Shown: positions 24,829-32,171 of the stretch, one piece after another | How positions within the stretch are numbered: position 1 is the first letter of the stretch | How the letters are laid out: each line of letters starts with the position of its first letter | Source of the DNA: DASVFB01 sp963815965 | GTDB taxonomy: Bacteria; Actinomycetota; Thermoleophilia; Gaiellales; Gaiellaceae | Length of the DNA: 64,000 nucleotides | Assembly: GCA_963815965.1 (NCBI GenBank) | Contig: CAWFIT010000001.1 | Coordinates: 682,001 to 746,000, forward strand | Reading direction: 5' to 3' | Position numbers and translations under genes: made by a program | Notes under the pieces: generated by a model | Seen by the model: only the letters and a program-made list of their open reading frames with translations | Databases searched by the model: none | Told to the model about the DNA's origin: nothing

Positions 24829-26193
24829 CTACAGCACCGCGAGGTACTTGTCCATCTCCCATTTCGAGAGCTGGACTCGGTACTCGTCCCACTCCTTTCG
24901 CTTCAGCTCGACGTAGCGATCGAAGATGTGCGGGCCGAGCGCCTGGCGGACGAGCTCCGACTGCGCGAGCTCGGAGATCGCCTCGCCCAGCGTCTCTGGC
25001 AACGCGGTGATTCCGCGCTCGGTCCGCTGCTCGGCGGTGAGGTGGTAGAGGTTCGTCTCCATCGGCTCGGGGAGCTCGTAGCCCTTCTCGATCCCTTCGA
25101 GCCCCGCGTGCAGCAGGCATGCGAACGTGAGGTAGGGATTGCACGCCGGGTCAGGGCAGCGGATCTCCGCGCGCGTCGCCTGCTCGGCGCCCGGCTTGTA
25201 CAGCGGAATGCGGATCAGCGCCGAGCGGTTCCGGCGCGACCATGCGACGTACACCGGTGCCTCGAAGCCCGGGACGAGCCGCTTGTACGAGTTCACCCAC
25301 TGCGCGAACACGGCAGAGATCTCCCGTGCGTGCCGCAGCTGGCCGGCGATGAAGCCCTTGCCCACGTCGGAGAGGTGCCACTCGTCGTCCGACTCGAAGA
25401 ACGCGTTCCGCCCGTCCTTGAAAAGGGACTGATGCGTGTGCATCCCCGAGCCGTTCTCGCCGAAGATCGGCTTCGGCATGAACGTGGCGTGGAAGCCCGC
25501 CTTCTTCGCGACCTCCTTCACGATCAGCCGGTACGTGACCGTGTGGTCGGCCATCGTCAGCGCCGGCGCGAAACGCATGTCGATCTCGTGCTGCGAAGGC
25601 CCTACCTCGTGGTGGACGTACTCGATCGGGATGCCCATGCTCTCGAGCGCCCGCACCGTCTGCTGCCGTAGCTCGGTCGCCGCGTCGAGCGTCGTCATCG
25701 CGAAGTACCCGCCCTCGTCGAGGGTCTCGGTGCCCTGGTCGTCCTTGAAGAGGAAGTACTCCAGTTCGGGGCCGACGTTGAACGTGTCGAAGCCCATCGC
25801 CTCCATCCGCTCGAGCGCACGGCGCATCACGTAGCGCGGATCGCCTTCGTAGGGCTTGCCGTCGGGCGTGACGATGTCGCAGATCATCCGGCCGACCTTG
25901 GTCTCGCCCTCGCGCCACGGCATCAGCTGGTACGTGTTCGGATCGGGGATCGCGACCATGTCGGACTCCTCGATCGCGTTGAAGCCCGTGATCGACGAGC
26001 CGTCGAAGCCCATCCCGTCGTCAAGCGCACCCTCGATCTCACTCGGCGTGACGGCGAAGCTCTTCAGATGCCCTTCGATGTCTGTGAACCAGAGCAGCAC
26101 GAACTCGACGCCCTCATCGTCGATCCGCTTCAGCACCTCCTTGCGCGCCTTCGGGTCGCTCGTCGCGCGATTCGGTGTCTCGACCTGCGTCAT
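24829..26193 (-). CDS. Glutamine synthetase type I, alpha-like (GlnA2-type)
   Basis: A 454-residue GS with all core motifs: MGFDGSSITGF, GPELEYFLF, HHEVGPSQHEID (two Glu), FGENGSGMHTHQSLF, NSYKRLVPGFEAPVYVAWSRRNRSALIRIP and EIRCPDPACNPYLTFA. The short C-terminus (EWDEYRVQLSKWEMDKYLAVL) matches the alpha/GlnA2 type, which is usually controlled by feedback rather than adenylylation. NLYHLTAEQR retains a Tyr at the equivalent site. AGGAGG sits ideally before the ATG at 26193. It follows the MFS gene by 40 bases in the same direction. It is one of three GS-family genes in this window. Confidence 0.95.
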   Translation of the reverse strand: MTQVETPNRATSDPKARKEVLKRIDDEGVEFVLLWFTDIEGHLKSFAVTPSEIEGALDDGMGFDGSSITGFNAIEESDMVAIPDPNTYQLMPWREGETKVGRMICDIVTPDGKPYEGDPRYVMRRALERMEAMGFDTFNVGPELEYFLFKDDQGTETLDEGGYFAMTTLDAATELRQQTVRALESMGIPIEYVHHEVGPSQHEIDMRFAPALTMADHTVTYRLIVKEVAKKAGFHATFMPKPIFGENGSGMHTHQSLFKDGRNAFFESDDEWHLSDVGKGFIAGQLRHAREISAVFAQWVNSYKRLVPGFEAPVYVAWSRRNRSALIRIPLYKPGAEQATRAEIRCPDPACNPYLTFACLLHAGLEGIEKGYELPEPMETNLYHLTAEQRTERGITALPETLGEAISELAQSELVRQALGPHIFDRYVELKRKEWDEYRVQLSKWEMDKYLAVL

Positions 26194-26233
26194 GCATCCC
26201 TCCTGGGCTGTGAAAAGGTCGAGGTCGAGCCTA

Positions 26234-27487
26234 TTACGTCTCGGCCGGGGCGGGCAGTGCCTCCAACTCGGGCTCGACTCCACCGTGCCGTAGCGCCCGC
26301 GCATAGAGCCCGAGCGACGGAGTGAGGACGAGCGCGCCCGTCGTCAGCGCGGCGCGGATCCCCCAGACGTTGCCGATTCCACCGAGGACGGGGCCGCCCA
26401 CCGCTTGGCCGATGGCGTCCGCCTGTCCGGTCATCGAGAAAACAGTGGCCCGGACGCTCGAGTCGGTGATCTGCTGGTTGACCCAGATCGACCATAGAGG
26501 GCTGGTCAGACTGTTCGTGAGGAACACCGTCAGGAGAGCAACGATCGCGACCGCCGCAGAGTTCGTGAGCGCGAAGACGAGAAGGCCGACGATCACGACT
26601 GCTGTCGCGGCCGTGAGAAGCTTCGCGACGCCCGCGGTCCCCTTGCGCTCGAAGCGTCGCATCAGGCGACCGACGGCGAAGAAGCCGAAGAACATCGAGA
26701 CGACGCTGAACGCGCCGAACCAGACGACCGGCTCGAAGTTCCCCACCGTCGGCAGGCCGATGTCGCGGATGAAATGCGCCTCTTTCAGCCGGTCGAACGC
26801 CTCCGCGCCCGTGCCGCCGATGAGCGCGATGCCGAGCAGCAGCAGAAGGAGCGGCTGGGCGCGGACGTACCGCCCGCCGCTCCCGGCTGTCGTCTTCAGC
26901 TCGGAGAACATGCTCGCGCGCGCTTCGCGTGGACGCCGGGTGAAGCCGGTCTCCGGCATCAGGAACGCGCACGCGAGCCCACCGGCGATCGTCACCGCGC
27001 CGGTGCAGATCACGGCCGCCCGCAACGACAGAACGCCTAGTCCGACGAACACGAACAGGCCGACAAACGAGCCGACGTAGGCGAAACGCGCTCCCCGGAG
27101 AAAGACCATAGGGACTCGCTCAACGCCGACCTCGTCCGTGATCCAGGCCTGGTACGCGCCGCTCGTGAAGGTGTACGACACGCCCCAGAGCCCCCACAGC
27201 ACGATCACGACGACCGGCGAGCTGACGACACCGACAAGGACCCAGGCCGTGCCCATCCCCACGAAGCCGATGACGAGGGAAAGCCGGCGGCTGTACGTAT
27301 CGGCGACCACGCCCGTCGGCACCTCGGACAGGAAGACGGCGCCTTCCATCGCCGTACCCATCAGCACCAGCTGCAGCGGCGTGAGATTCAGGTCGCTGAC
27401 GAGGTACAGGGACATGACGATCCATGTCGGCGTCGAGAGCACCAGCTCGAGCGCGTAGTAGAGCTTCTCGGCGTCGGCGCGCTTCAC
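26234..27487 (-). CDS. MFS transporter (probable drug efflux)
   Basis: A 417-residue protein with about 12 hydrophobic segments. MFS motif A appears as GVVADTYSRRLSLV between helices 2 and 3. The overall pattern (ELVLSTPTWIVMSLYLVSDLNLTPLQLVLMG) resembles the Tet(V)/macrolide-type exporters of actinobacteria. The GTG start overlaps the methyltransferase stop (GTGA). Its position within a cassette of ABC exporter, acetyltransferases and methyltransferase makes export of a toxic compound plausible, but the substrate is unknown. Confidence 0.88.
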   Translation of the reverse strand: MKRADAEKLYYALELVLSTPTWIVMSLYLVSDLNLTPLQLVLMGTAMEGAVFLSEVPTGVVADTYSRRLSLVIGFVGMGTAWVLVGVVSSPVVVIVLWGLWGVSYTFTSGAYQAWITDEVGVERVPMVFLRGARFAYVGSFVGLFVFVGLGVLSLRAAVICTGAVTIAGGLACAFLMPETGFTRRPREARASMFSELKTTAGSGGRYVRAQPLLLLLLGIALIGGTGAEAFDRLKEAHFIRDIGLPTVGNFEPVVWFGAFSVVSMFFGFFAVGRLMRRFERKGTAGVAKLLTAATAVVIVGLLVFALTNSAAVAIVALLTVFLTNSLTSPLWSIWVNQQITDSSVRATVFSMTGQADAIGQAVGGPVLGGIGNVWGIRAALTTGALVLTPSLGLYARALRHGGVEPELEALPAPAET

Positions 27488-28191
27488 GGCTTCTGCCAGA
27501 CCGACACGTGCTTCGGGCTCTCGCTCGTGAACGGCTCGCGCTTCCAGCCGCTCCAGCGCTCGCGCAGCGACATCCCCGCGAGTCGCGCCATCAGGTCGAG
27601 CTCGGCCGGCGAGACGGAGCGGAACGGAATCGAGAACCGCTCCCAGCGTCCATCGACGAGGTTGAAGTGGTGCGAGACGAGGCGCTGCGTGTCGAAGTCG
27701 AGCTCGTCGACGCCGACGTGGGTGTCGCTCAGGTCGAAGACCTCGAGTCGTCGCGTGTTCGGGACGCCGACCTCGATGACGAAGCAGCCACCCGGCTCGA
27801 GGTGCGCGGCGGCGTTTTCGAAGCTCGCGACCTGCGCCTCTTGCGTTGTCTGGTTGTTGATGCTGTTGAAGACGAGATAGACGAGCGAGAACGGCCCGTC
27901 GATGGTCGTCGTCGCGTAGTCGCCCATTGCGACGGGGATGTCGTCGCCGCCCGGCTTTTTACGCAGTTGAGCGACCATGTCGGGGGAGAGGTCGATGCCG
28001 GCGACGCGTACGCCGCGCTCAGCGAGCGGGAGCGCGATCCGCCCGGTGCCTATCGCGAGCTCGAGGGCACCGCCGCCCGCCAACGGTGCGAGGAAATCGG
28101 CGGTCGTCGCGATGACGGCGGGATCGAAGTAGGGGCTCGTCGACTCGTCGTAACGTGCCGCGCTCTCACCGTCGAAGTAGTTCTCAAGCAT
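27484..28191 (-). CDS. SAM-dependent class I methyltransferase
   Basis: A 235-residue methyltransferase starting at MLENYFDGESAARYDES. Motif I is GALELAIGTGRIALPLAERG (about 43-62), the acidic motif II is VAGIDLSPDMV, and the later motif is FSLVYLVFNSINN. The start at 28191 overlaps the upstream GNAT gene by 8 bases. The much longer frame upstream of it is inside that gene and is rejected. Substrate unknown. The company of acetyltransferases and exporters suggests a small-molecule or antibiotic-like target. Confidence 0.87.
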   Translation of the reverse strand: MLENYFDGESAARYDESTSPYFDPAVIATTADFLAPLAGGGALELAIGTGRIALPLAERGVRVAGIDLSPDMVAQLRKKPGGDDIPVAMGDYATTTIDGPFSLVYLVFNSINNQTTQEAQVASFENAAAHLEPGGCFVIEVGVPNTRRLEVFDLSDTHVGVDELDFDTQRLVSHHFNLVDGRWERFSIPFRSVSPAELDLMARLAGMSLRERWSGWKREPFTSESPKHVSVWQKP

Positions 28192-29077
28192 CGAGCGGCA
28201 GGCCCCGGGCGAAGGCGAGATCGATCTCGGTCGTGACGTAGCCGAGGCCCGCGTTGACGGCCTGCATGCTCTCGTTGCCCGTCTGAGTCCACGTGACGAG
28301 CTCGCGGATGCCGTTCGCGGCGGCCCAGGCGATCGAGCGCTGCTTGATGGCGGTCGCAAGACCACGCCGGCGCCAGTCGCGGCGAACGACCGTCAGCCCG
28401 TGCTCGCACTTCGTCGGTTCGTCGGGCCAGCGCATCAGGCCCGCGTAGCCGACGATCTCGCCGTCCGCGAGCGCGACGAACGACCCGCCCGGCAGCGTCG
28501 CCTCTTCGGCCAGCCAGTTGTCTTCGAGAACGTTGACGCCGTCGATCGGCATGTCCTCGTAGCCCTGCTGCGCCAGCGGCCACGCCTCGCGCAGGAGCTC
28601 GGGGCGCGACTCGACGGACAGGAGCTCGACGCCGTCGAAGTCGCGAGGCACTGGAGGAGGCGCGTCGTCGAGCTCGAGCACCTGCTTCACGTCGCGGCGC
28701 GTCTCCTCGAAGCCGAAGCGGCGCGCGAACGCGATCGAACGCTCGTCGGCTCCGGCGACGTGCGAGCCCGCGCGCTCGAAGCCGCGCTCGACGGCCAGTT
28801 CGGCGAGCCTCGTCAGGAGCGCCGTGCCGACGCCGCGGCCTCGCTTGTCCGGCAGCACCCGCGGCGCGACGTGCGCACCACCAAGGTCGGACCGGTTCAT
28901 GAGGCCGCTTCCGGCGAGCTCGCCGTTCAACTCGGCGAGCAGGTGAGCGTCATCCGGCTTGATGTAGGTCTTCAGCTCGTCGAGGCTCGGCGCGCGGTCG
29001 TCCGGCAGCACGGCGCGGCGAACGGCGAGCCACACCTCGTAGTCGTCGTCCGTGACGCACTGGCGAAGCGCGATCAT
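28184..29077 (-). CDS. Two-domain GNAT acetyltransferase
   Basis: A 297-residue protein with two GNAT folds in tandem. Domain 1 carries the acetyl-CoA loop VLPDKRGRGVGTALL (about 90-104). Domain 2 carries VVRRDWRRRGLATAIKQRSI (about 240-258) with ANGIRELVTWTQTGNESMQAVNAGLGY. Tandem GNAT proteins of this layout include mycothiol-synthase-like and aminoglycoside-acetyltransferase-like members. It overlaps both neighbours (ATGA upstream, 8 bases downstream). It is a paralogue of the next gene upstream. Substrate unknown. Confidence 0.87.
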   Translation of the reverse strand: MIALRQCVTDDDYEVWLAVRRAVLPDDRAPSLDELKTYIKPDDAHLLAELNGELAGSGLMNRSDLGGAHVAPRVLPDKRGRGVGTALLTRLAELAVERGFERAGSHVAGADERSIAFARRFGFEETRRDVKQVLELDDAPPPVPRDFDGVELLSVESRPELLREAWPLAQQGYEDMPIDGVNVLEDNWLAEEATLPGGSFVALADGEIVGYAGLMRWPDEPTKCEHGLTVVRRDWRRRGLATAIKQRSIAWAAANGIRELVTWTQTGNESMQAVNAGLGYVTTEIDLAFARGLPLDA

Positions 29078-29913
29078 CTCGCCGGTCCCTGAACGACGAT
29101 CCATGCCGGAAGCGGCTTGTACCCGAGCCGCTCGTTGACCGTGCGCATCGCCTCGTTGCCCTCGACCGACGACGTCACGAGCTCGCGGTAGCCGTTCGCC
29201 GCGGCCCACGAGATCTGCGCGCGCTTCAGCGCGGTTGCAATACCGCGGCGTCGGTGGCTGCAGAGCACGCCGGTGAAGCCGTTCTCGAGGCGGTGCGGCA
29301 GCGCAGAGATCGAATAGAGCCGCGCGTAACCGATGACCTCGTCGCCGTCGAGCGCGACGAACGCCACCGGGCTGTTGCGCTCCTCCTGCGCCAGCCACTC
29401 GTCGTACGGGTGGACCTCCGCGTGCTGGGGCAGCGCCATCTCCGGAATGCATTCGGCCGCGACGGCGTATGTGCCGCGCAGGTGCTCTTCGCGCAGCTCG
29501 ACGATTCCCGGCGCGACCTCGCCATCCTCCGGCGTGATCTCGAGCAGCACGTCGACGTCTCGGTTCACTTCCTCGAAGCCACGGTGAGCCGTGAAGCGCA
29601 AGGACGCCTCGTCGCCTTCGCGGACGCGGCCCCACATCGACGCGCAGCCAAGCTCCTGCGCGTTCGCGCCGGCCGCCGCAAGCAGGGCACCGCCGACTCC
29701 GCGCCCGCGCGACTCCGGCCGAACGCGGACCATGGCGAACGCGCTCCCGGGGATGCTCGACTCGACGACGTACGCGTAGCCGCCCTCGTGAACGACGCAG
29801 GCGCCCGGCGCCGTGGCGATCTGGTCGAGGGTCACCGGCCGGTCGGGATTGACAGCGTTGTTGATCTCGGCGCAGAGCGCAAAGTCGGCGCGTGTCTTCG
29901 CAGTGCGGATCAT
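29074..29913 (-). CDS. Two-domain GNAT acetyltransferase, paralogue
   Basis: A 279-residue tandem GNAT protein. Domain 1 has FAMVRVRPESRGRGVGGALLAAAG. Domain 2 has LCSHRRRGIATALKRAQISWAAANGYRELVTSSVEGNEAMRTVNERLGY. The second halves of this and the preceding protein are closely alike, so they derive from a duplication. ATGA overlaps link it to the permease upstream and its paralogue downstream, so production of all is probably stoichiometrically coupled. Target unknown. Confidence 0.87.
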   Translation of the reverse strand: MIRTAKTRADFALCAEINNAVNPDRPVTLDQIATAPGACVVHEGGYAYVVESSIPGSAFAMVRVRPESRGRGVGGALLAAAGANAQELGCASMWGRVREGDEASLRFTAHRGFEEVNRDVDVLLEITPEDGEVAPGIVELREEHLRGTYAVAAECIPEMALPQHAEVHPYDEWLAQEERNSPVAFVALDGDEVIGYARLYSISALPHRLENGFTGVLCSHRRRGIATALKRAQISWAAANGYRELVTSSVEGNEAMRTVNERLGYKPLPAWIVVQGPAR

Positions 29914-30734
29914 CCGGACCGCTTCAACTTTCCGTGCTGCTTCGCGTAACGCTCTCCGGTTCGGAACGTGAACAGCCCGAGCGGCACCGAGACGGCGCCG
30001 ATGAGGAGCAGGGGCCCGATGTCGGCCCATTGGGCCGGCGTGCCGTCGAGAATCGCCGCGCGGATTCCGCGGAGCGCGTACGTCGCAGGCGAGAACTTGG
30101 CGATCCACTGCATCCACTCGGGCAGCACCGACACCGGGTAGTAGACGCCCGACACCACGAGCATCAGCCCCTGGGCGATGAAACCGAGTTGCGTCCCCTT
30201 CTCGGGCGAGATCAGTGGAAGGACGGCGGTCATCATCCCGATCCCGATGAACGACACGGACGCGATCGCGAGAAGCACGAGCGCCGCCGCGAAGTTCGCG
30301 TCCGGCATGTGCAGGGAGAAAAACGACGCGATCACGACGAAAAGCAGGCTCGCGCGCACGACGCCGTAGGCGACGGCGAACAGGCCCATCCCAATCAAGT
30401 GGATGGGCCGCGAGAGCGGCGCCATGAACGTGTACTCGATCGTTCCTTCCCAGCGCTCCCAGGAGACCGTTTCCGTGAGGATCTCGAAGATGATCCCGAG
30501 GTACGCCCAGATCACGCCGCCGATCAGGAGCTGCGTCGCGAGCTCGTTCTGCTCCGCCGGCGAGGCACCGACGCCCTTCGAGATGAAGACGATCGTGAGC
30601 GTGTTCGCGCACGTCCAGAGGAAGAACGCGACCTCCCACCAGACGTAGCGCTTGACCAGGTACCAGTTGCGCTCGACGACGCCCCCGAGCCCGACGAGCT
30701 CGTGGCGGACTGCGGCTGCCGCTGCGGCCACCAT
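29910..30734 (-). CDS. ABC-2 type transporter permease
   Basis: A 274-residue membrane protein with six hydrophobic segments and the ABC-2 domain pattern (ETVSWERWEGTIEYTFMAPLSR on the cytoplasmic coupling side, LMLVVSGVYYPVSVLPEWMQWIAKFSPATYALRGIR near the end). It pairs with the ATPase encoded immediately upstream, whose stop it overlaps (TAATG). ABC-2 systems export drugs, lipids or polysaccharides. Absence of biosynthetic glycan genes and presence of modifying enzymes favour drug export, as inference. Confidence 0.9.
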   Translation of the reverse strand: MVAAAAAAVRHELVGLGGVVERNWYLVKRYVWWEVAFFLWTCANTLTIVFISKGVGASPAEQNELATQLLIGGVIWAYLGIIFEILTETVSWERWEGTIEYTFMAPLSRPIHLIGMGLFAVAYGVVRASLLFVVIASFFSLHMPDANFAAALVLLAIASVSFIGIGMMTAVLPLISPEKGTQLGFIAQGLMLVVSGVYYPVSVLPEWMQWIAKFSPATYALRGIRAAILDGTPAQWADIGPLLLIGAVSVPLGLFTFRTGERYAKQHGKLKRSG

Positions 30735-31537
30735 TACGCCATCACCTCCCTGTCACGGTCTTCCTCGGTCTCCTCTTCGAAGCTGCGTCCGGTCGCTGCG
30801 AAGAACGCCTCCTCGAGCGTCTCGACGCCGAAGCGCTCCTTCACGTCCTCGACCGGCTCGAGGAAGAGCAGCTCGCCGCGATCGAGAAGCCCGACCCGGT
30901 CCGCGAGCGTCTCCGCCTCGACCATGTCGTGCGTGCAGAGCAGGATCGTCGCGTCGTGCAGGGTCCTTACCTCGCGGATGAAGTTCTGCACCTCGAGCTT
31001 CGACCGAGGATCGAGGCCGGTCGTCGGCTCGTCGAGCAGGAGCAACACGGGCGACGTGAGCAGCGCGCGCGCGAGCGCGACCTTCTGCTGCATGCCGCGC
31101 GACAGATCCTCCATCGCCTCGCCGCGCCGGTCCGACGGGAAGCCGACCCGCTCGAGGATGATCGGGATCTCACGACGCGTCTGCTTGTGCGTCATCCCGT
31201 AGAAGCGCGCCGCGTAGGCGAGGTTCTCTTCCGCGGACATCTTCTTGAAGAAGCTCGCCTCGACCGACACGCGGTTCACGAGGCGCCGCACGGCGCGTGT
31301 CTCCTTGAACGCGTCATGGCCGAAGATGCGCGCCGAGCCGCCGTCGTGCAGAAGCAGCGTCGAGAGCAGGCGGACCAGCGTCGACTTGCCCGAGCCGTTC
31401 TGGCCCAGGATCGCGACGCATTCCCCGCGCTCCATCGTGAACGACACGTCGTTCAGCGCGACGCGCCGGCGGCGCCGGATGCGTTTGTCCTTCCGGACGA
31501 ACTCCTTGCGCAGATTGTGAACTTCTAGGGCGTACAT
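30734..31537 (-). CDS. ABC transporter ATP-binding protein (exporter)
   Basis: A 267-residue ATPase with Walker A GQNGSGKST (about 44-52), the signature DLSRGMQQKVALARALL, Walker B VLLLLDEPTTGLD and a switch His in LLCTHDMVEAE. The type is DrrA/CcmA-like, acting with an ABC-2 permease. It is the first gene of a six-gene overlapping cassette. GGAG 8 bases before the ATG is its ribosome-binding site. That site is one arm of a long inverted repeat in the leader (see 31542-31632), so initiation may be controlled. Confidence 0.93.
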   Translation of the reverse strand: MYALEVHNLRKEFVRKDKRIRRRRRVALNDVSFTMERGECVAILGQNGSGKSTLVRLLSTLLLHDGGSARIFGHDAFKETRAVRRLVNRVSVEASFFKKMSAEENLAYAARFYGMTHKQTRREIPIILERVGFPSDRRGEAMEDLSRGMQQKVALARALLTSPVLLLLDEPTTGLDPRSKLEVQNFIREVRTLHDATILLCTHDMVEAETLADRVGLLDRGELLFLEPVEDVKERFGVETLEEAFFAATGRSFEEETEEDRDREVMA

Positions 31538-31541
31538 GTCA

Positions 31542-31632
31542 GTTGCTCCAACTCAGACGACGGGACACGGAAACGGCGCACCACCGCGAAACAGGCGGTG
31601 CGCGAGAAGAACCGAGTCAGCCGAGGAGCAAC
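31542..31632 (-). promoter_or_regulatory. Leader RNA that can sequester the ABC operon ribosome-binding site
   Basis: On the minus strand GTTGCTCC (31632-31625) pairs perfectly with GGAGCAAC (31549-31542). The second arm contains the GGAG ribosome-binding site of the ABC ATPase gene. Inside, ACTC/GAGT (31620-31617 region with 31554-31551) and a GC-rich hairpin (31576-31603, GCGCACC/GGTGCGC) extend the fold. The predicted transcript start (about 31637) is just before the first arm, so the leader is almost exactly this structure. Sequestration and its release by a ligand or ribosome are inferences. The pairing is visible. Confidence 0.6.
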
Positions 31633-31634
31633 AT
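31617..31634 (-). CDS. Possible leader peptide (MLLLG) overlapping the sequestering arm
   Basis: ATG TTG CTC CTC GGC TGA lies at the very 5' end of the predicted leader transcript, so it could be translated without a ribosome-binding site, as many leaderless genes here seem to be. Its first four codons are the 5' arm that pairs with the ABC gene ribosome-binding site. A ribosome translating or stalled on it would open that helix, as in erm-type translational attenuation. The reading frame is seen. Translation and function are inference and may be chance. Confidence 0.3.
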   Translation of the reverse strand: MLLLG

Positions 31635-31643
31635 CGCCGCGAA

Positions 31644-31672
31644 ACGATAGCGACCGTCCTCGCCGCTCGCAA
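31644..31672 (-). promoter_or_regulatory. Sigma70-type promoter of the ABC exporter cassette
   Basis: Read on the minus strand, TTGCGA (31672-31667) and TATCGT (31649-31644) are separated by exactly 17 bases, a good housekeeping-sigma arrangement. Transcription would begin near 31637, immediately before the first arm of the sequestering structure. No other promoter-like pair of this quality lies between here and the ATPase start. Confidence 0.55.
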
Positions 31673-31677
31673 GTGTT

Positions 31678-31706
31678 TTTTCAGGCGACGCGAAATAGAG
31701 GACAAT
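31678..31706 (+). promoter_or_regulatory. Promoter candidate of the small Cys-rich gene (leaderless)
   Basis: TTTTCA (31678-31683) and GACAAT (31701-31706) are 17 bases apart, and the GTG start at 31713 lies 6 bases after the -10-like box, so the transcript would begin at or next to the start codon. The match to consensus is partial. It overlaps the promoter of the divergent ABC cassette back to back. Confidence 0.4.
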
Positions 31707-31712
31707 TCCTGC

Positions 31713-32033
31713 GTGAGCGACTACAGCGAGCGGATCGGCATGAACGAGGCGCTCTTCCGCGAGGTCAACGAGCGGATCGAGACGCTCCAGGATGACCTCG
31801 CGGCTCCTGGCACCTTCATGATCGTGTGCGAGTGCGGTCGCAGAGACTGCATGGAGCGGCTCCCGATCACGAACGAGGAGTACCGCGAGCTACGGAGCGA
31901 CGGCCTTCAGTTCGCCGTCGTCCCGGGCCACGAGCTGCCCGATGTCGAGCGGGTCATCGCGACGCGCGGCGGCTACCTCATCGTGGTGAAGACCGATCCG
32001 GACGCTGCAGAGGTCGCCGAGAGAACCGCCTGA
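31713..32033 (+). CDS. Small Cys-rich hypothetical protein (CxCx4C)
   Basis: A 106-residue protein beginning from GTG (VSDYSERIGMNEALFREVNERIETL). The centre has VCECGRRDCMERLPITNEEYRELR, with three Cys in a CxC-x4-C pattern that could bind zinc, and then FAVVPGHELPDVERVIATRGGYLIVVKT. I recall similar small proteins being common in Thermoleophilia-type genomes, but no function is known to me. It is divergent from the ABC cassette and lies upstream of glnA in the same direction. Confidence 0.65.
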   Translation: MSDYSERIGMNEALFREVNERIETLQDDLAAPGTFMIVCECGRRDCMERLPITNEEYRELRSDGLQFAVVPGHELPDVERVIATRGGYLIVVKTDPDAAEVAERTA

Positions 32034-32064
32034 CGTAGACCTGGCATCCAGCCGAACCCTCCGC

Positions 32065-32120
32065 TAATGTGCGCAGCAAGCGGTCGCCGCCGAAGGCGCC
32101 CGCGGAGGCAATGGAGCCTC
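32065..32120 (+). promoter_or_regulatory. glnA leader with antiterminator-like hairpin
   Basis: TAATGT (32065-32070) could be a -10 box, giving a leader of about 95 bases to the glnA ATG. In this leader GAGGC (32105-32109) can pair with GCCTC (32116-32120). The second arm is also the first five bases of the left arm of the terminator that follows, so the two hairpins exclude each other. A GCGGAGG (32102-32108) that can pair upstream with CCTCCGC (32058-32064) adds a further alternative. This is the layout of a transcription attenuator. No known riboswitch class is recognised. Confidence 0.45.
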
Positions 32121-32150
32121 ACGACCCTCGAAGGTCGTGGGGCCTTTTTT
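32116..32150 (+). terminator. Intrinsic terminator 21 bases upstream of glnA
   Basis: An 11-pair stem (32116-32126 with 32033-type GC-rich right arm at 32133-32143; loop 32127-32132 CTCGAA) is followed by GCC-free sequence ending in six T (32145-32150). It is the best factor-independent terminator in the window. It could end transcription from the small gene at 31713, but it finishes only 21 bases before the glnA ATG and 8 before its AAGGAG. There is therefore little room for a separate glnA promoter behind it, so read-through control of glnA is likely. Confidence 0.75.
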
Positions 32151-32171
32151 GTGGTCCAGAAAGGAGTCGGA

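Noticed and set aside
22110..31700. A shared string GTTTTTTCA..GGCGA..AATAG upstream of the genes at 22147 and 31713, as a common promoter element
   Set aside because: Spacing differs by one base and only one copy has a clean TAnnnT box. Two occurrences are too few to exclude chance.
31536..31712. N-terminal extension of the small Cys-rich protein from ATG 31536
   Set aside because: It would encode Arg/Thr-rich sequence across the leader and promoter of the divergent operon. GTG 31713 fits both protein content and promoter position.
32040..32171. Possible glycine- or glutamine-type riboswitch before glnA
   Set aside because: Short strings such as GCCGAAGG occur, but the conserved cores and helices of the known classes are not present. 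Only an attenuator-like fold is claimed.
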